Source: Cyathus striatus | Lineage: Eukaryota; Basidiomycota; Agaricomycetes; Agaricales; Nidulariaceae | Assembly (NCBI GenBank): GCA_025738555.1 | Contig: JAOVFP010000020.1 | Span: 62,001 to 126,000, forward strand | Direction of reading: 5' to 3' | DNA: 64,000 nucleotides | In this document: positions 24,495 through 36,382 of the stretch, piece after piece | Layout: each line of letters begins with the position of its first letter | How positions within the stretch are numbered: position 1 is the stretch's first letter | Notes under the pieces: generated by a model | Databases searched by the model: none | Told to the model about the DNA's origin: nothing | The model's input: only the letters and a program-made list of their open reading frames with translations | Made by a program: the position numbers and the translations under genes

Positions 24495-25248
24495 ATGTCT
24501 TCCACCACTGCCAACGACCCCACTTCTACCACTCCATTCTCCGCCCCTACCGTGTCCCCCACTCCCACCGATGATGGCGGGGGAGGCGGCATGGCCCGCG
24601 GCGCAAACTATTTTTTCGGCTTTCTTATCACTTTTGTAGTTCTCTTACTCATCTTCGTCGCATGCGGCATTGGATCACGGAGAAGATTTATTGCAAGGCG
24701 AAGAGCCATGCTCTTAGGCGATTTCGATCCTTGGAGCATTGAGGACGGCGCCCAACCACGACATATACAGCACGTTCCTCCCAAGTTCTTCGAGCCAGCC
24801 ATTAGCAAAGGAGGAGTTGTATGGGATTCCGTTATGGTTGGTTTTCTTAACATGATCCTAACGTAAATCAAACTGAGATTGAATAATAATGTTATAGCCG
24901 CTTGCTGCTTCCTTCATCCCCAAGCTGAAAGAGCGTGATGACAGCAATGATACCGCGGAGGATGGACATTTATCCCCTCCACCCACTGCTGCGCCTACAC
25001 GACAACCTCGCCGCTTCCTACCCTCATTCGCATTTCATTCTGGGATACACAGGTCCGGACGTAAGGCGGAACAGGAAGAAAAAGAGAAGGATTCAGAGTT
25101 GGATCCCCCGGACGAAATGGGGGTCACAGTTATGATAGTAATGCCGACACCCCACGACAAACTCGCACATAACGAAGGACACCGTTTACCGGAATACCAA
25201 CTTGGTACTGCCAGAGTACCTTGGATCTATGAGGAGATACCACATTAG
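24495..25248 (+). CDS. Fungal one-TM protein, paralogue A
   Basis: Not a recognised named family. 230 residues from two exons, 24495-24836 and 24898-25248. A Ser/Thr/Pro-rich N-terminus with a Gly run (about residues 1-35) precedes one membrane span (YFFGFLITFVVLLLIFVACG), a basic RRRFIARRR stop-transfer segment, and a cytosolic tail. The tail has VVWDSVM directly before the intron, PLAASF after it, then an acidic/basic stretch, GVTVMIVMPTP and a final YQLGTARVPW. The gene at 41809-42544 has the same architecture, exon 1 of identical length (342 nt), the intron at the same codon and similar end motifs, so both are real. An upstream in-frame extension exists but the ATG at 24495 fits best. Confidence 0.78.
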
Positions 25249-25740
25249 CCATTGTTTTATCAAAATATCGGGTACGATTTTGGTTGTAATTGCACATCTA
25301 TCTTCAATATTCTGGTGTGGTTATTATGTATGTAACACGTAGGTTATATTAGTATAATATTAAAATAAGAGATTGTAGAATGTTCTGATTGACATGACGG
25401 GCAAGGCCTAGTATGTTAACGGATTCTCCATGATTTTATGGGTACCTTACCGGCAACTAGCGCTGGAAACCTCAGATGGTGAGTTACAGCCCACTTGAAA
25501 AGTCGAGAAGTTTAAACAGTATAAGGGAGTCTCTGGAAATGTTTTACGAAATGGCTGCCGATAGCAAAATTAACAACACGTTTCATGGAACACGCACAAC
25601 ACGATCGGCTATCCGGACTTCAACGAGAAGGGAAGGATAGAACCAAACATATTCCCTCTACACAAACATAACGCGCGAAAGGTCGTCTCGAGAGCAGTCT
25701 ATTGTGGCTCTCTTCAAGAAGCACGCGAATAATGACAAGA
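25249..25740. other. Convergent intergenic
   Basis: About 490 bp of shared 3' flank; AT-rich at 25320-25380. No coding signal. Confidence 0.45.
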
Positions 25741-26259
25741 TTACTTGGACTCGTCTGAACTCCGCCCCACTAATCCAACACTGCTAGCAACACCAGTGTG
25801 GATTTCTGAAGCTTTCTTTCCCTCCTTAGCAGCTTGCTCAGCTTGGCGATTTAATTGGTGTTGAATAACGCGTGCACGCATAGTCTACGGGTTGAGGGTA
25901 AGGTGATAATCTGGTCAGCTGTGAAGCAGCGAGGATAAGACGGCATGAACGCACCTCCTTGGTGTGGTGAAGGCATTCGAGGTAGTCGTCACTCTGTGCC
26001 CGGCATTGAGAAGGTTCATCAGCTTGTGCATAGCACTGGAGAAATAAGTAACAAATTTTAAGTAGACATAGGGCAACTCACTTTAGAGAATTCTTGCCAG
26101 TAAACAAAGCACTTGGGTACTCCTGCACAAACGTGTTACCTATAGAGCTGCAACAACTTGAAGTAAAAACATACCGCTACTAAAGCCAAATCCAGACTAC
26201 GATTCCATAGTACATTTAGTGGGACTGGTATGTAAAGGGAAGAGAAAACATACCGCCAT
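25741..26259 (-). CDS. NDUFS5: Complex I 15-kDa subunit (NDUFS5-like)
   Basis: Small twin-CX9C protein of mitochondrial complex I, imported into the intermembrane space by Mia40. Exons in coding order: 26259-26254, 26196-26175, 26122-26082, 26035-25955, 25884-25741; 97 residues. MA comes from a 6-nt first coding exon, then SGFGFSSG, then KCFVYWQEFSKC (first CX9C), YAQADEPSQ, CRAQSDDYLEC (second CX9C) and LHHTKE, followed by a Gln/Ala/Lys-rich tail. All exons are short but every phase agrees and the product matches the family from end to end. Divergent from GET5. Confidence 0.88.
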
Positions 26260-26520
26260 GGGTTGTTACAGGAAAGGTTGAAGCCGGAATCCAGGTGGTG
26301 TGACGAGATCCAAGGATTGTGTGACCGTGACATTTGGAGGCAATCATGGTCATGCTGAGATGCTCAGCTGGAACGTTCTTGGCATCGTCCCTGTTCGCTC
26401 CCTTGTCCAGCGTATTAATCTCTGCAACTTTTATTGTTTATCGCCTGTTCTTTTGTTTCTCTAGACAATAGTTAATTTGTCGCTGAATATCATCTTTCTA
26501 AATCTAATATCCTCATCGAC
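26260..26520. promoter_or_regulatory. Divergent promoter NDUFS5 / GET5
   Basis: 261 bp between two start codons of opposite genes. No clear TATA box on either strand, consistent with housekeeping expression. Confidence 0.4.
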
Positions 26521-27589
26521 ATGGCTGAACAGGCCGAACAAGCCTTTGCAAAGACATTTTTGAACACGTTATCTACACAGCCCATCGCCTATGGAGACGA
26601 TTATCAGCAACCCCTACAGAACTCCCTCAAGAAAGTTCCTATTCTCCAGGCAAGTGCACAGTTCTTCATCGTGCACCATTGGACCACCCAATTCAACGCG
26701 TATTCTTACTCGCGTAGATTCCGGTCCCCCCAGCCCCCGAGCGGAAACAGCCAGAGGCATCCACGTCTTCTGCAGGTACGTCCGCAGTCTAGGGGCTTCT
26801 CGATGTCGATCGTTCTTAAACGTTTGTTCCATCCTTCACAGCCTCCATCTCGCTCGTGTTCAAATCCCTGAAGCCCCCTGCGACCTTCACCCTGTCAATC
26901 CAGCCAACGGATACCATCGCTGCTATAAAGGACCAGCTCGCCAAGGAACCGACCGCTCCTCCACCCGACGCCTACCGCCTCCTTCTAAAGGGTAAAGCCC
27001 TCGCCGACGCCAAACTCCTCAAAGAATATAGTGTGAAGGACGGTGACACTGTCAACTTGATGATCAAGCCTGGAACTGATTGGGACCCCTCGAAACCGAA
27101 AGCAACAATGACTTCATCATCTCCCTCTCTTGCACCATCTTCCGCAGAAAAACAACCATCTCCATCCACTTTGGAGCCTGTGCAGCCGAAACCTACTCGA
27201 CACAGACATCAACGCATCCCCTCTGTTGTTCTTTCGCCATCACCTGAGTTGTCGGGTGTGGTAGAGAAAGATGTGGTGTTGACTTTGGATTCCGGTGCCA
27301 TGTCAAGTCCTGTAATACAGCCTGAGACGCTTTCAACGTATCACACAACTGTGTCAAAGCCAGAGTTCTGGCAACGATTGTATGAATCGATAAAGTTCGT
27401 AATAACGTGTATATGAAACAAGGTGTCATTGATTTACATCTGCGCTTTTCCAGGTCGGAGTTTGCTACGGAAGCCGATGCCCATCAAGCATTTGAAGACT
27501 TCCTTTGCGCAACCAAAGGCTCACTTACTGCCAACGAAATTGCCAAAATCCGAGACCACGTTGGAATTATTGGAATGGCTGGTAATTAG
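26521..27589 (+). CDS. GET5: GET5/MDY2 ubiquitin-like protein
   Basis: Cytosolic factor that bridges Get4 and Sgt2 in delivery of tail-anchored proteins to the ER. Exons: 26521-26649, 26718-26775, 26842-27394, 27454-27589; 291 residues. The N-terminal Get4-binding part reads AFAKTFLNTLSTQPIAYGDD; the ubiquitin-like domain spans about residues 63-140 (VFKSLKPPATFTLSI, DTIAAIKDQLAK, YRLLLKGKALADAKLL, VNLMIKPG); a disordered Ser/Pro linker follows; the C-terminal homodimer region ends HVGIIGMAGN. Intron 26650-26717 is GC-AG with the textbook donor CAG-GCAAGT and links ILQ to IPVPPAPE. Confidence 0.88.
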
Positions 27590-29669
27590 GCAAGAAAGGA
27601 GTAGTAAATTCTGTATGAAATGACTTGGCGTCTTTACACGAACTATGTGCCATTACGCCTATCATCCCAGTTATACCCCGCAGGCGCATACAGTCCAATC
27701 ATATTTTCTCTGGTTTCCTACTGTCGATAATAATGTTTTGGGCATTCAAGTGGTCGAGTGTCGCACGCGGTTGCACGCTAAGATTTGTAAAGTCCATGTG
27801 TCAGTCGCACAGAGACATCAGCCTAGTGGGGGGCATCTGGGACATGTTTAATCTCGCTTGCTAATTTTTTACAATCAAACGTTGATCGTAAATTGTGCGA
27901 TTCTTTTTCCGGTGCCTCGTAGAAGTGGTATGCAGCGTTAAGGCGTAGCATAGCAATCTCACCTGAATCTCATTGCATACTTCATGACTGCAGCGGAATC
28001 TGGCCGCGAAGACTTTGGATTATAACATGTACAAATTGAATGAGAGTCAACGAAAGTTGCGAAAGTCTAATAAAGATGCCTAAATATGCCCGCTACTAGA
28101 CCGTCTGAAGGCCATATGCATGTCTGCCTCAGCTCTCTTGGCTCCGTTACTATGTCCGTTATGTGGCAGTATTTAACAGGACCGCGACCGCTGACTGGAA
28201 TATCGGGAGTGAGTATAACAGCTTGATACCTGTATCACCCCTATTTCATTCCGCGCTGACTCTTGCGTTCTCTTCACAATGCAATTACTTAAAGTATGCC
28301 ACTTCTATCTGCTTCTTTATCCTGAGTTTTCCCCCATTCAGAGCAGATGGTTATCCGCTTCAACAATCTGAGCATTCAGGAACTAGGACTATGGTTTTAA
28401 TTCTGTTGATGTTGCTCATTTGAAGTTTCAGGCGCGCTTTAGTCCTTGGAGAAATGTGCCCAATCGTCCGCGTGGTCACCTCTCGTTACGCATGCTCACA
28501 TCGTCTTAGGGTCTAATGACAAGAACCTTCTTACTTCGGATTTGCTTCGGATATCTGGCCATAGAGCTTGGCGAGCGTTAAGATTATCGTTTGTGGATAT
28601 GTGTATACGACCCATCATTGATGAAGCTTGGATGAAGCTTCCACATATTCTCATCACACAAGTCGCGCATTCTGCTGGCTATTTCAGTTTTACGATGAAG
28701 CTGTAGCAGGTTTATACAAGTTCACGCCAGTCGATAATTATACAGGAAGCTGGCACATAATATTGCCCGGCTTTTGGAGGACCCAGACAGACCCCAGTGC
28801 CAGTGGGTGGACCAGCGCTGGATCACGTTTAAGTTCCCTTTTGCGGAAACACCCAATGTTCATAATGCGACTTTGCTTGGCACTTCAAATGGCCTCTCAT
28901 GTGCACGATGCTGCAACACCGGAACGAACAGCTTGCTGCTTAGATGTCCAGGTGCTCCCATAGCTCCCTTGATATTGCAAAAATGGTGCCCAAACGGCGT
29001 GCTTCACGCGCAACTCAGCTATCCAGTTTGTTAGGCATCAAAAGCTCGCTTTTGTTAATAGCTGTCTTTGGGCTGTCTTCCATTTTCTGGGCCTCTGCAA
29101 GCTGGTGAAACATCATCTGTTTTCAAGATAAGAGACGATATCGATTTGTATTCTGTGACGAAATTAAATAGTAGCGAAAGTTGAACGCTATCTACTATTC
29201 AGGTTCTTCACTCTACTTCCGGGTTTGAAGCCCAGGATCGGGGCGCCAGTGGCTAAGCCAGTCTCATGTTGCGAACTTGCATATCTTCATAATGATCAAG
29301 GCCGCTCTACGGCAGTCTACTGCTCCTCGCCCTCTCTGCACCCAGATAATAATTTCAAACTCAGCGAGTCCCCGGTTGCGGGACAAACGCAAGCTGGCAG
29401 AAATCTCGACACCATGCGATCCCAAGATGACTCTATACCGCTTCATGCTCTGATAGTTCCTACCCATATGGCTGGGGAGAAAGGCCCGGTGGATAAGCGT
29501 ACATGATACCTTTCGATTGGTCCATGGCCGGCAATAGAAATATATAGTGAAACATTCAAAAGGCTTGTGGTTAGCTTCTTTTAAGCCTGTTGCACCCCAC
29601 CTTTTGTGCGGCAGCATCCTTCACCCAGCAAAGTCTCAGCGGGTTGTAATACTTACGACAAGGACGAAC
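27590..29669. other. Large intergenic region
   Basis: 2.1 kb without a supportable gene. Several 80-110 codon open frames (28163-28423, 28446-28963, 29225-29506) overlap each other, lack motifs and could not be spliced into a family match. A TATATAG element at about 29539-29545, some 130 bp upstream of the OPT start, may be its promoter. Confidence 0.5.
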
Positions 29670-32600
29670 ATGAGTACCGCTATCAGCGACGCCGCCATTA
29701 TTCAACGACAGAATACCTCCAGCTCCAGGGACTTTTCTAAGGAGAAGGGGTCGGAGGAAGGCTCTACAGAGCCAGTGGAGGAAACCTTTGACGATCACGA
29801 TGTGTATGTACTCCTTCTGCCATTTGTACGGGAAGCTAAATGTGCTGCGCTATAGTTCAAATCCTTTCCCTATTGACCCCGAAGCACCTGAAGAAACTCA
29901 TCAACTCACTTTCAGAGCTGTTTTTGTAGGATGTGTGCTTGGGGCCATTGGTATGTATTCCTCAATGATATCGCTGCTCATTCTTTTCATCTCATCAACC
30001 TTGACAGTTGGTGCCTCGAACATTTACCTCGGTTTGAAGACTGGTTTCACGTTCGGTCCTCAACTATTCGGTGTATGTTATATTTCCTCAGGCTCGATCG
30101 AAAACAATAAACGTCTAAGTTACTGCTTAGGCTATTTTTGGCTTTGCCATTCTGAAGTCTATCTCGACCATTATCCCTGAATCTGGTCTCCTTGGAAAAT
30201 TCATAGGAGGGCCTTTCGGGCCCAAAGAGAACTGCACAGTTCAAAGTGCTGCTACAGGTGAGTTATATTTAGTATTCCTTCCAAGGGCTTGTCTAACAAA
30301 GCAACTTTAGCTGCCGGGGGGTTAGGTATCCTGTTCGTCAGCGCCATTCCCGCCATATATCGTCTTGGCCTTCTATCGAGGAACCCGCAAGATGATGTTG
30401 GAAAGCTTATCGCCCTTACTGCGGCGTCTGGTTTCTTCGGTGTCTTCTTCGTCATTCCCTTGCGCAAATATTATATTGTGCATCAGAAGCTCACTTTCCC
30501 AACGCCCGCCGCTACTGCCTACACTATTCGCTCTCTCCACCGTGGTAAGAGCGGCGCCATCGCTGCCAGGAAGAAGTCCCTTGCACTCCTGTACTCTTTT
30601 GCTGTTACTTTCGTGTTTAAAGTTATAAGCGGATATGCTCCCGGTGTGGTATGTGAAGGACCATCTATATGCTTGACAGACATTCATGCTGTTTACATTG
30701 CAGATATACGACTGGCATATTGGTTGGACACTCTTCCGCCTGGGCTTTACTAGCATTATTTCTCTCGAGAATTATGGATGGTTCATTGAATGTGCGTTAC
30801 AGTACATACGTTCCTTTCACTATTATATGAACCATCTCAATTAGTTACCCCTGCTTTCTTTGGTGCCGGTATGCTTAGCGGGTTGAACGCTAGCTGGAGT
30901 TTCTGTTAGTATCCATATATTCGCATCAATTCGTTATGTGTACTGACAGTTGTCAGTTGGCGGCTCTATCCTTGCATGGGGTATCAGTATGTATATCTCT
31001 TCTCTGAAATAATCTTCAACCGCTTATGTTTTGGCCTCACAAGTTTCCCCTTCTCTTGTCAAGAATGGTTTGGCCTTCGGCATCGAAACCAGCGAAGAAT
31101 TCCCATTGGTGTCATACTTCGGACTCTCATTCTCCGATCCGGAACAATACACCGAGCGACCTTCTCCTCGTTACTGGCTGCTCTGGCCCGGTGTCTTCAT
31201 CATGTTGCTTTATTCATTCGCGGATGTCGTTATTAGTTTAGGACCTCTTGTTAAAAGTGAGATTGAACTTGGATTAAACTGGCGTTGTCGCCGTTTTCAA
31301 CGACTGATCACTATTGCGCTTAGCCATGAAGCTGTCTGACCTCAATCCTTCTGGTTTGCTCCGTAGGCGCACCGAGATTGGTGTAGATGATGAGGACCAG
31401 GTAAGTGGTTTTGAATGAGTGTGATGCATATTTATTGACGTTTCTGTTAGACTCCTCTCGAGGATCGCATTCCTACATTATGGTGGACCACTGGTCTGTT
31501 CCTTAGCACAGTCATGTCATGCGCTATCCTTGCTACAATGTTTAACATGAATGTTGGAGAAGCCATCCTTGCTCTCCTGTTGGGTTTCATTTTCTCTTTC
31601 ATCGGTGTTCAATCTACTGGGCATACTGATGTTAATCCCGTTTCAACTGTCGCTAAGGTATGTCTCTTCACCTGTCTTAATCACAGTACCTTGACGAAGT
31701 GATTTTTTAGGCATCTCAACTTATTTTTGGAGGTATTGCCAAGGGCGCTGGTATCGAACAAAAATCTGCCCAAATGCTCAACTTGGCTGGTGGTGTCATC
31801 GCTGCTGGCTCTGCTGCTCAGGCTGCTGATATGACTGGTGACTTGAAGACAGGTTATCTCCTTCGCGCCAAACCTAAGAACCAATTCATCGCCCAGCTTT
31901 GCGGTTCCGTCGTTTCTATCTTCCTTACTGTTGGTTTGTTTATCCTATTCACCAAGGCTTCGGATTGTATCCTGTGAGCTTAACTTCGACTATCATTTTG
32001 ATATGGGCTAAAGCTTTACAATAGCTACCCTGACGCGTTGATCCAATGTCCTTATGGTGCGCCCTCCGTCAGCGCATGGGGTGCCGTAGCTACTGCTGTA
32101 ACCCTTCCTAAACTTCGTAAGTCAAGTCCAGATGAGGACGAAGAAAAAAGATGTGTTAACCATGCTTCCAGCCATTCCCGCGTCTTCTGGTTATACGGCC
32201 ATCGCTCTTGGATTATTCAGTGTTGTATGCCTGGTTGTAAAGCACTACTGGATTCCCCAAAAATACTGGTCATACGTTCCCAATTGGGTTAGCAATGTCA
32301 TTATTCACGACTAAGAAATTGACTTACTAACTTTCGTGTTGAAGAATGCCGTAGGTCTCGCCTTTGTCGTTCCTCAAGTGTACTACTCCATCGCGATGGC
32401 CGTCGGATCCATCTTCAATTATGTTTGGCTTAAGCGAAACCCCGCAAGCTTCGATATGTATATGTTCGCCATCTCGGTGAGATTGGTTTGAGTATACCGC
32501 ATACTTTCCCATTTACTAATGCTATGTCTAGGCTGGTCTCCTTGCAGGGGAAGGTCTCGGTGGTGTCCTGCAAGCTCTTCTAGCCATTTGCGGTGTTGAC

Positions 32601-32705
32601 GGTGGCAGTAAGTTCCCTCATTTGTTAAGGTGTTGCCCCTTTCTCATCGCACTCGCAGAATATGGTACCGCCATCGGCTGCCCTGGGTTTGAATTCTGTG
32701 GATAA
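29670..32705 (+). CDS. OPT-family oligopeptide / metal-chelate transporter
   Basis: Multi-span plasma or vacuolar membrane transporter of the oligopeptide transporter superfamily. 719 residues from 17 exons: 29670-29803, 29856-29950, 30008-30072, 30131-30257, 30311-30648, 30704-30791, 30845-30904, 30957-30986, 31044-31256, 31324-31400, 31451-31657, 31711-31973, 32025-32116, 32172-32287, 32345-32476, 32532-32607, 32659-32705. Family signatures: THQLTFRAVFVG, ASNIYLGLKTGFTFGPQLFG, FPTPAATAYTIRSLH, WGIISPSLVKNGLAFG, FSFIGVQSTGHTDVNP, AQAADMTGDLKTGYLL, IQCPYGAPSVSAW. The end is GCPGFEFCG. The motifs resemble the YSL-like (PT) clade more than yeast Opt1; the substrate may be peptide or metal-siderophore and is not determinable here. 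Confidence 0.92.
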
Positions 32706-34406
32706 ATTTGTAGTATTCCATATTCTGCCATTGATTGGGTATATAATATAATTCAATATTTCATTCGAAGCATATTTGGTCATTTACGACAATTGGAATG
32801 AGTCACATCTTGGAGAGAATACCTTCGCTTCTCTGCACACTTTGGGATCTGCGATTGACAGATAAGACGGGAGAAAAGTGATGTTTAAGAAACTCTTCCA
32901 AAACTGAGGTGAAACATACTACATCTGCATGTTCCACAGTGCAGGCTACGTAGATGATGGCAAGCGGAACATCATCACGGATGAGATAGAGGATATCATG
33001 ATGCACAGCGTTTAAGATTACGGTCAGAAGGAAGAAGGACGATGCCGTCGTATCCACGAAGGCTTGACTTGGACGTATAACGTCGCTGCCCCCTAAAGAG
33101 CACCCAGGCGACTCGGCACAAATGTCCGAACTTTATAAACCATACTTCTGAACAGCACCTTCGCGATAGGATCGTGATCATATATTAGACAATGGACGGT
33201 TGATTTTTCAAGAAGCCATCATCCGAGGTCGGGGAAGGGTAGTTGAACAAATGAGAAGACAGTTTTGCGGAATAGCGGATACTAAGCGGTACTGAAATGA
33301 CGCAGAAGGAATTGAAACTGATTGAATCCATTGAAGTCAACTCTTCGCAAAGAATCGGCCAGCAGATTAAGCAAGGTTTTCAACCGATGACATAGGATTC
33401 GTTGCTATTCGGGTAGTATCTAAATCGTCGGCCTTTCCTTTCACATGGCGATTTGGTATGACAAGAATCTTGTTGCTTGAGAGTTGGGAACGTGAGTTGC
33501 GTGCGAAGGAGTCGGACAAAGAATCAAGCCAAGATAGAAATAGTAACAACGATCCGAGTGGAGTGTGCACAAGAGAGCCGCCTAAGATTATTGTTCACCT
33601 GAATCGATCGCCCTAAGGATAGAAAGATGAAGATCCGCTGCGCAATTACGACCTAATGTATAAAGATGTCGATGCAATGTAAGTGTAGGGCCCATACGAT
33701 TTAACTTGAGTGTCGAAAAGCATAAGTTACAAGGAAGCTTTATAGACCCACAGCTGGTTAGGAGGTGAATTCCGGCAGTCAGAAACGTCAAGAGCCGAGG
33801 CGTATGATTCTGTGAACATGTGCGATTTGCAGACAAGAATTAAGACCAGGTTGGTGGTATCGCTGTAAGTACATAGATATTCATCCTGTGCCTCGTTTCG
33901 ATACCAAAAGCGACGAGGCAATCACTGAGATTGATACTAACGCCATTAAAGACAGTTCTGTTGTGATTCCAAAGTCGGACTGGGCAGGTGATACGGCAAG
34001 TAATGAAGATGGTAAGATTCCGAGTCGGCCATGTAAGCAAGGTCAGCCAAAGGACGGTAGGTGGTAAGTGGTTCCGTTTGGTAGTTGTGGTAAGTTGTAA
34101 ACTTGTAACCGCTGAAGCCCGTTGATTTCCTGCGTCACGCAATCAAACAGATCATGTGACGCTATTGTCATGATCATTACGTTCCCACACGGTTACACAT
34201 TACTAGTACTCTTGAGTCTTCATTACTTTTTCGAATGACCACAATGCTTAATGAGCGCTGAAGCTGACAGAGCCGCAGGTTTCTATACCCCTCGCAAGTC
34301 TTCGTCAAACATATAATATATTGGCTAGTTACGTTCTGACTTGACCTAACACACGTCACCGTTGCAGAATCTGCTCAGTCATACTAAATCCTGATACATT
34401 CTCTTT
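32706..34406. other. Intergenic, possible decayed minus-strand gene
   Basis: 1.7 kb. Minus-strand frames at 32803-33057 (hydrophobic, FFLLTVILNAVHHDILYLI) and 33367-34142 suggest remnants of a membrane protein, but stops interrupt and I could not build a consistent spliced model. No function proposed. Confidence 0.3.
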
Positions 34407-36034
34407 ATGCGTTGTTCTTTTATTGTCAAGCACATCTCATCCACATCTTTCTCTGACATCAGAGCTTCACGTGCTTTCCAGTTACATCGTCCTTTAATAG
34501 CCTCCTTCCGCCCATTCTTATCTTACAGTTACTCATCCCAGCACCCCAGAGTACCTGATCCTATTCTTCCGAGATATTCATCCGCTCAGCGACGAAGTAT
34601 GGCCACAAAATCTAATACCACCGAAAAAGACACCAGTCTTCAGTCTGATATTGCCAAAATGAAGACTGAACCTGATGGCTCGTTCAAAAGGGCAGATGCG
34701 TCCTTTCGCAACGTAATCGAAAAGGGAGGCAAATTCGAGCCTGCACCTGGTACGTAGGATTTACTCTGCCCCACATCACTTGCTGACAAGAGACACATAT
34801 TGGACACATAGATCGCTACCATCTTTATGTATCGTACGCTTGTCGTACGTCCCATCATTTTTTTGTTAGATGCTCCAATGTAACTTTGCCGCATTATTGA
34901 AGCCTGGGCGACGCGTACATTAATAGTTCGAAAACTAAAGGGTTTGGACGAAATTATTCGTCAGTCGCTCATTTTGGCGCTTAGATGTTCGAGCTGATGT
35001 TCTTGAAGCTGTCACTGTTGTTTCCCCACGAATGGGCGCACAGGGTTGGCCATTTGCCTCGGTTGACGCCTTCCCCGACAGCAATGAGGACCCTTTGTAC
35101 CAGGCAGAACACGTTAAAGATTTATACTTGAGAGCTGATCCGGACTACAACGGCAGGTGCGTCATGCATGTCGTTATTTAAGCTGCGCTGCTCAGCAGGC
35201 AACTGATTGGGTGGGCCATTGCAGGTTCACTGTTCCCGTTCTGTGGGACAAAAAGGAGCACACGATAGTCAACAACGAGAGCTCGGAAATAATTCGCATC
35301 TTCAACACTGCTTTCAACGACCTGTTGCAGGCAGATAAGGCTGCCTTGGACTTTTATCCGAAGGAGATAAGACAAGAAATTGATGCTTTGAATGAATGGG
35401 TTTATCCTAGCATCAACAGTGAGTGTAAACTTCCTTTTGTGTACTTTCAGGGTTAACAAGAATCTTTGCAGATGGTGTGTACAGAGCGGGGTTTGCGACG
35501 ACCCAGGCAGCTTATGAAAAAGCTGTCGTGGAAGTTTTCAATGCCCTAGACAGGGCAGAAAAATTGCTCACCAGTAAAGACTATCTTGTTGGAGACAGGC
35601 TCACCGAAGCAGACGTCAGACTCTGGGTCACGATTGTGGGGATTTCTTATTTTGGATTAGCGTTTAAACTCATCCGTTCCTCATGTTAATCAGATACGAT
35701 TCGATCCTGTTTATGTTGGACATTTCAAATGCAATGTTCGGACGATCCGCGACGGATATCCGTCCATACACCGGTAAGGGAGTAAAGTAAGAACAAGTGA
35801 ACCATAAGGCTGATAAGTGGGACGATTAGGTGGATGCAAAAGCTATATTGGAACAGTGAGGCCTTTAAGGCCTCGACCAATTTCGAGCACATCAAGACTC
35901 ATTATTACTGGTCGCATCCATCTGTAAGACAATTTTTTTATCTTTATCATAGCTTGAAGTCCGACGACTGTTGGCAGATCAATCCGACAAGGATTGTACC
36001 AGTTGGCCCAATCCCAAATGTAGTGCCGCTTTGA
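34407..36034 (+). CDS. ECM4: Glutathionyl-hydroquinone reductase (ECM4/omega-type GST)
   Basis: Reduces S-glutathionyl-hydroquinones, recycling quinones conjugated to glutathione. Exons: 34407-34749, 34812-34844, 34903-34959, 35009-35156, 35225-35418, 35472-35635, 35694-35773, 35830-35923, 35978-36034; 389 residues from the first ATG. Family core: [20 protein letters not shown] with the catalytic Cys in [39 protein letters not shown] (20-residue GSH-site strand), [36 protein letters not shown] and a tail with [11 protein letters not shown]. An in-frame ATG at 34599 (MATKSN) starts the usual domain; the 64 residues before it are Arg/Ser-rich and nearly without acids, like a mitochondrial presequence. 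Confidence 0.9.
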
Positions 36035-36382
36035 GCGTCATTGGCTTCATTAAGAATTTCGTGCTACTACGTAGCAGTATATCAAGTACCCTGTTTATCA
36101 TACAAACGCGTGTATCAATCTTTATATCCGTCTTGGTTCCTTGGTTCGCGGTCGTCGAGTTGATGTTAACTCGGTTTGTACCTGAAATAACTCGTGTATG
36201 TATTCAATTCTTAAGATCATGACGAAAAAACGTAATATTATATGTCGCAAGTCCTCATACTCGAAGAATGTTCCGGAAAATATATAGTGTGAAAGTATGT
36301 CCTTTTTCAAATCGTGAAGTAACCTGACGACCTCCGGATCAGTCACTCCACATCGTGAGAGGTCATGATAATCGAATGTTCG
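36035..36382. other. Convergent intergenic
   Basis: 348 bp between the ends of the hydroquinone reductase and the GPI glycoprotein; no gene seen. Confidence 0.45.

Noticed and set aside
32803..34142. Minus-strand membrane-protein gene
   Set aside because: Hydrophobic pieces exist, but I could not join them with consistent phases; left as a possible relic.
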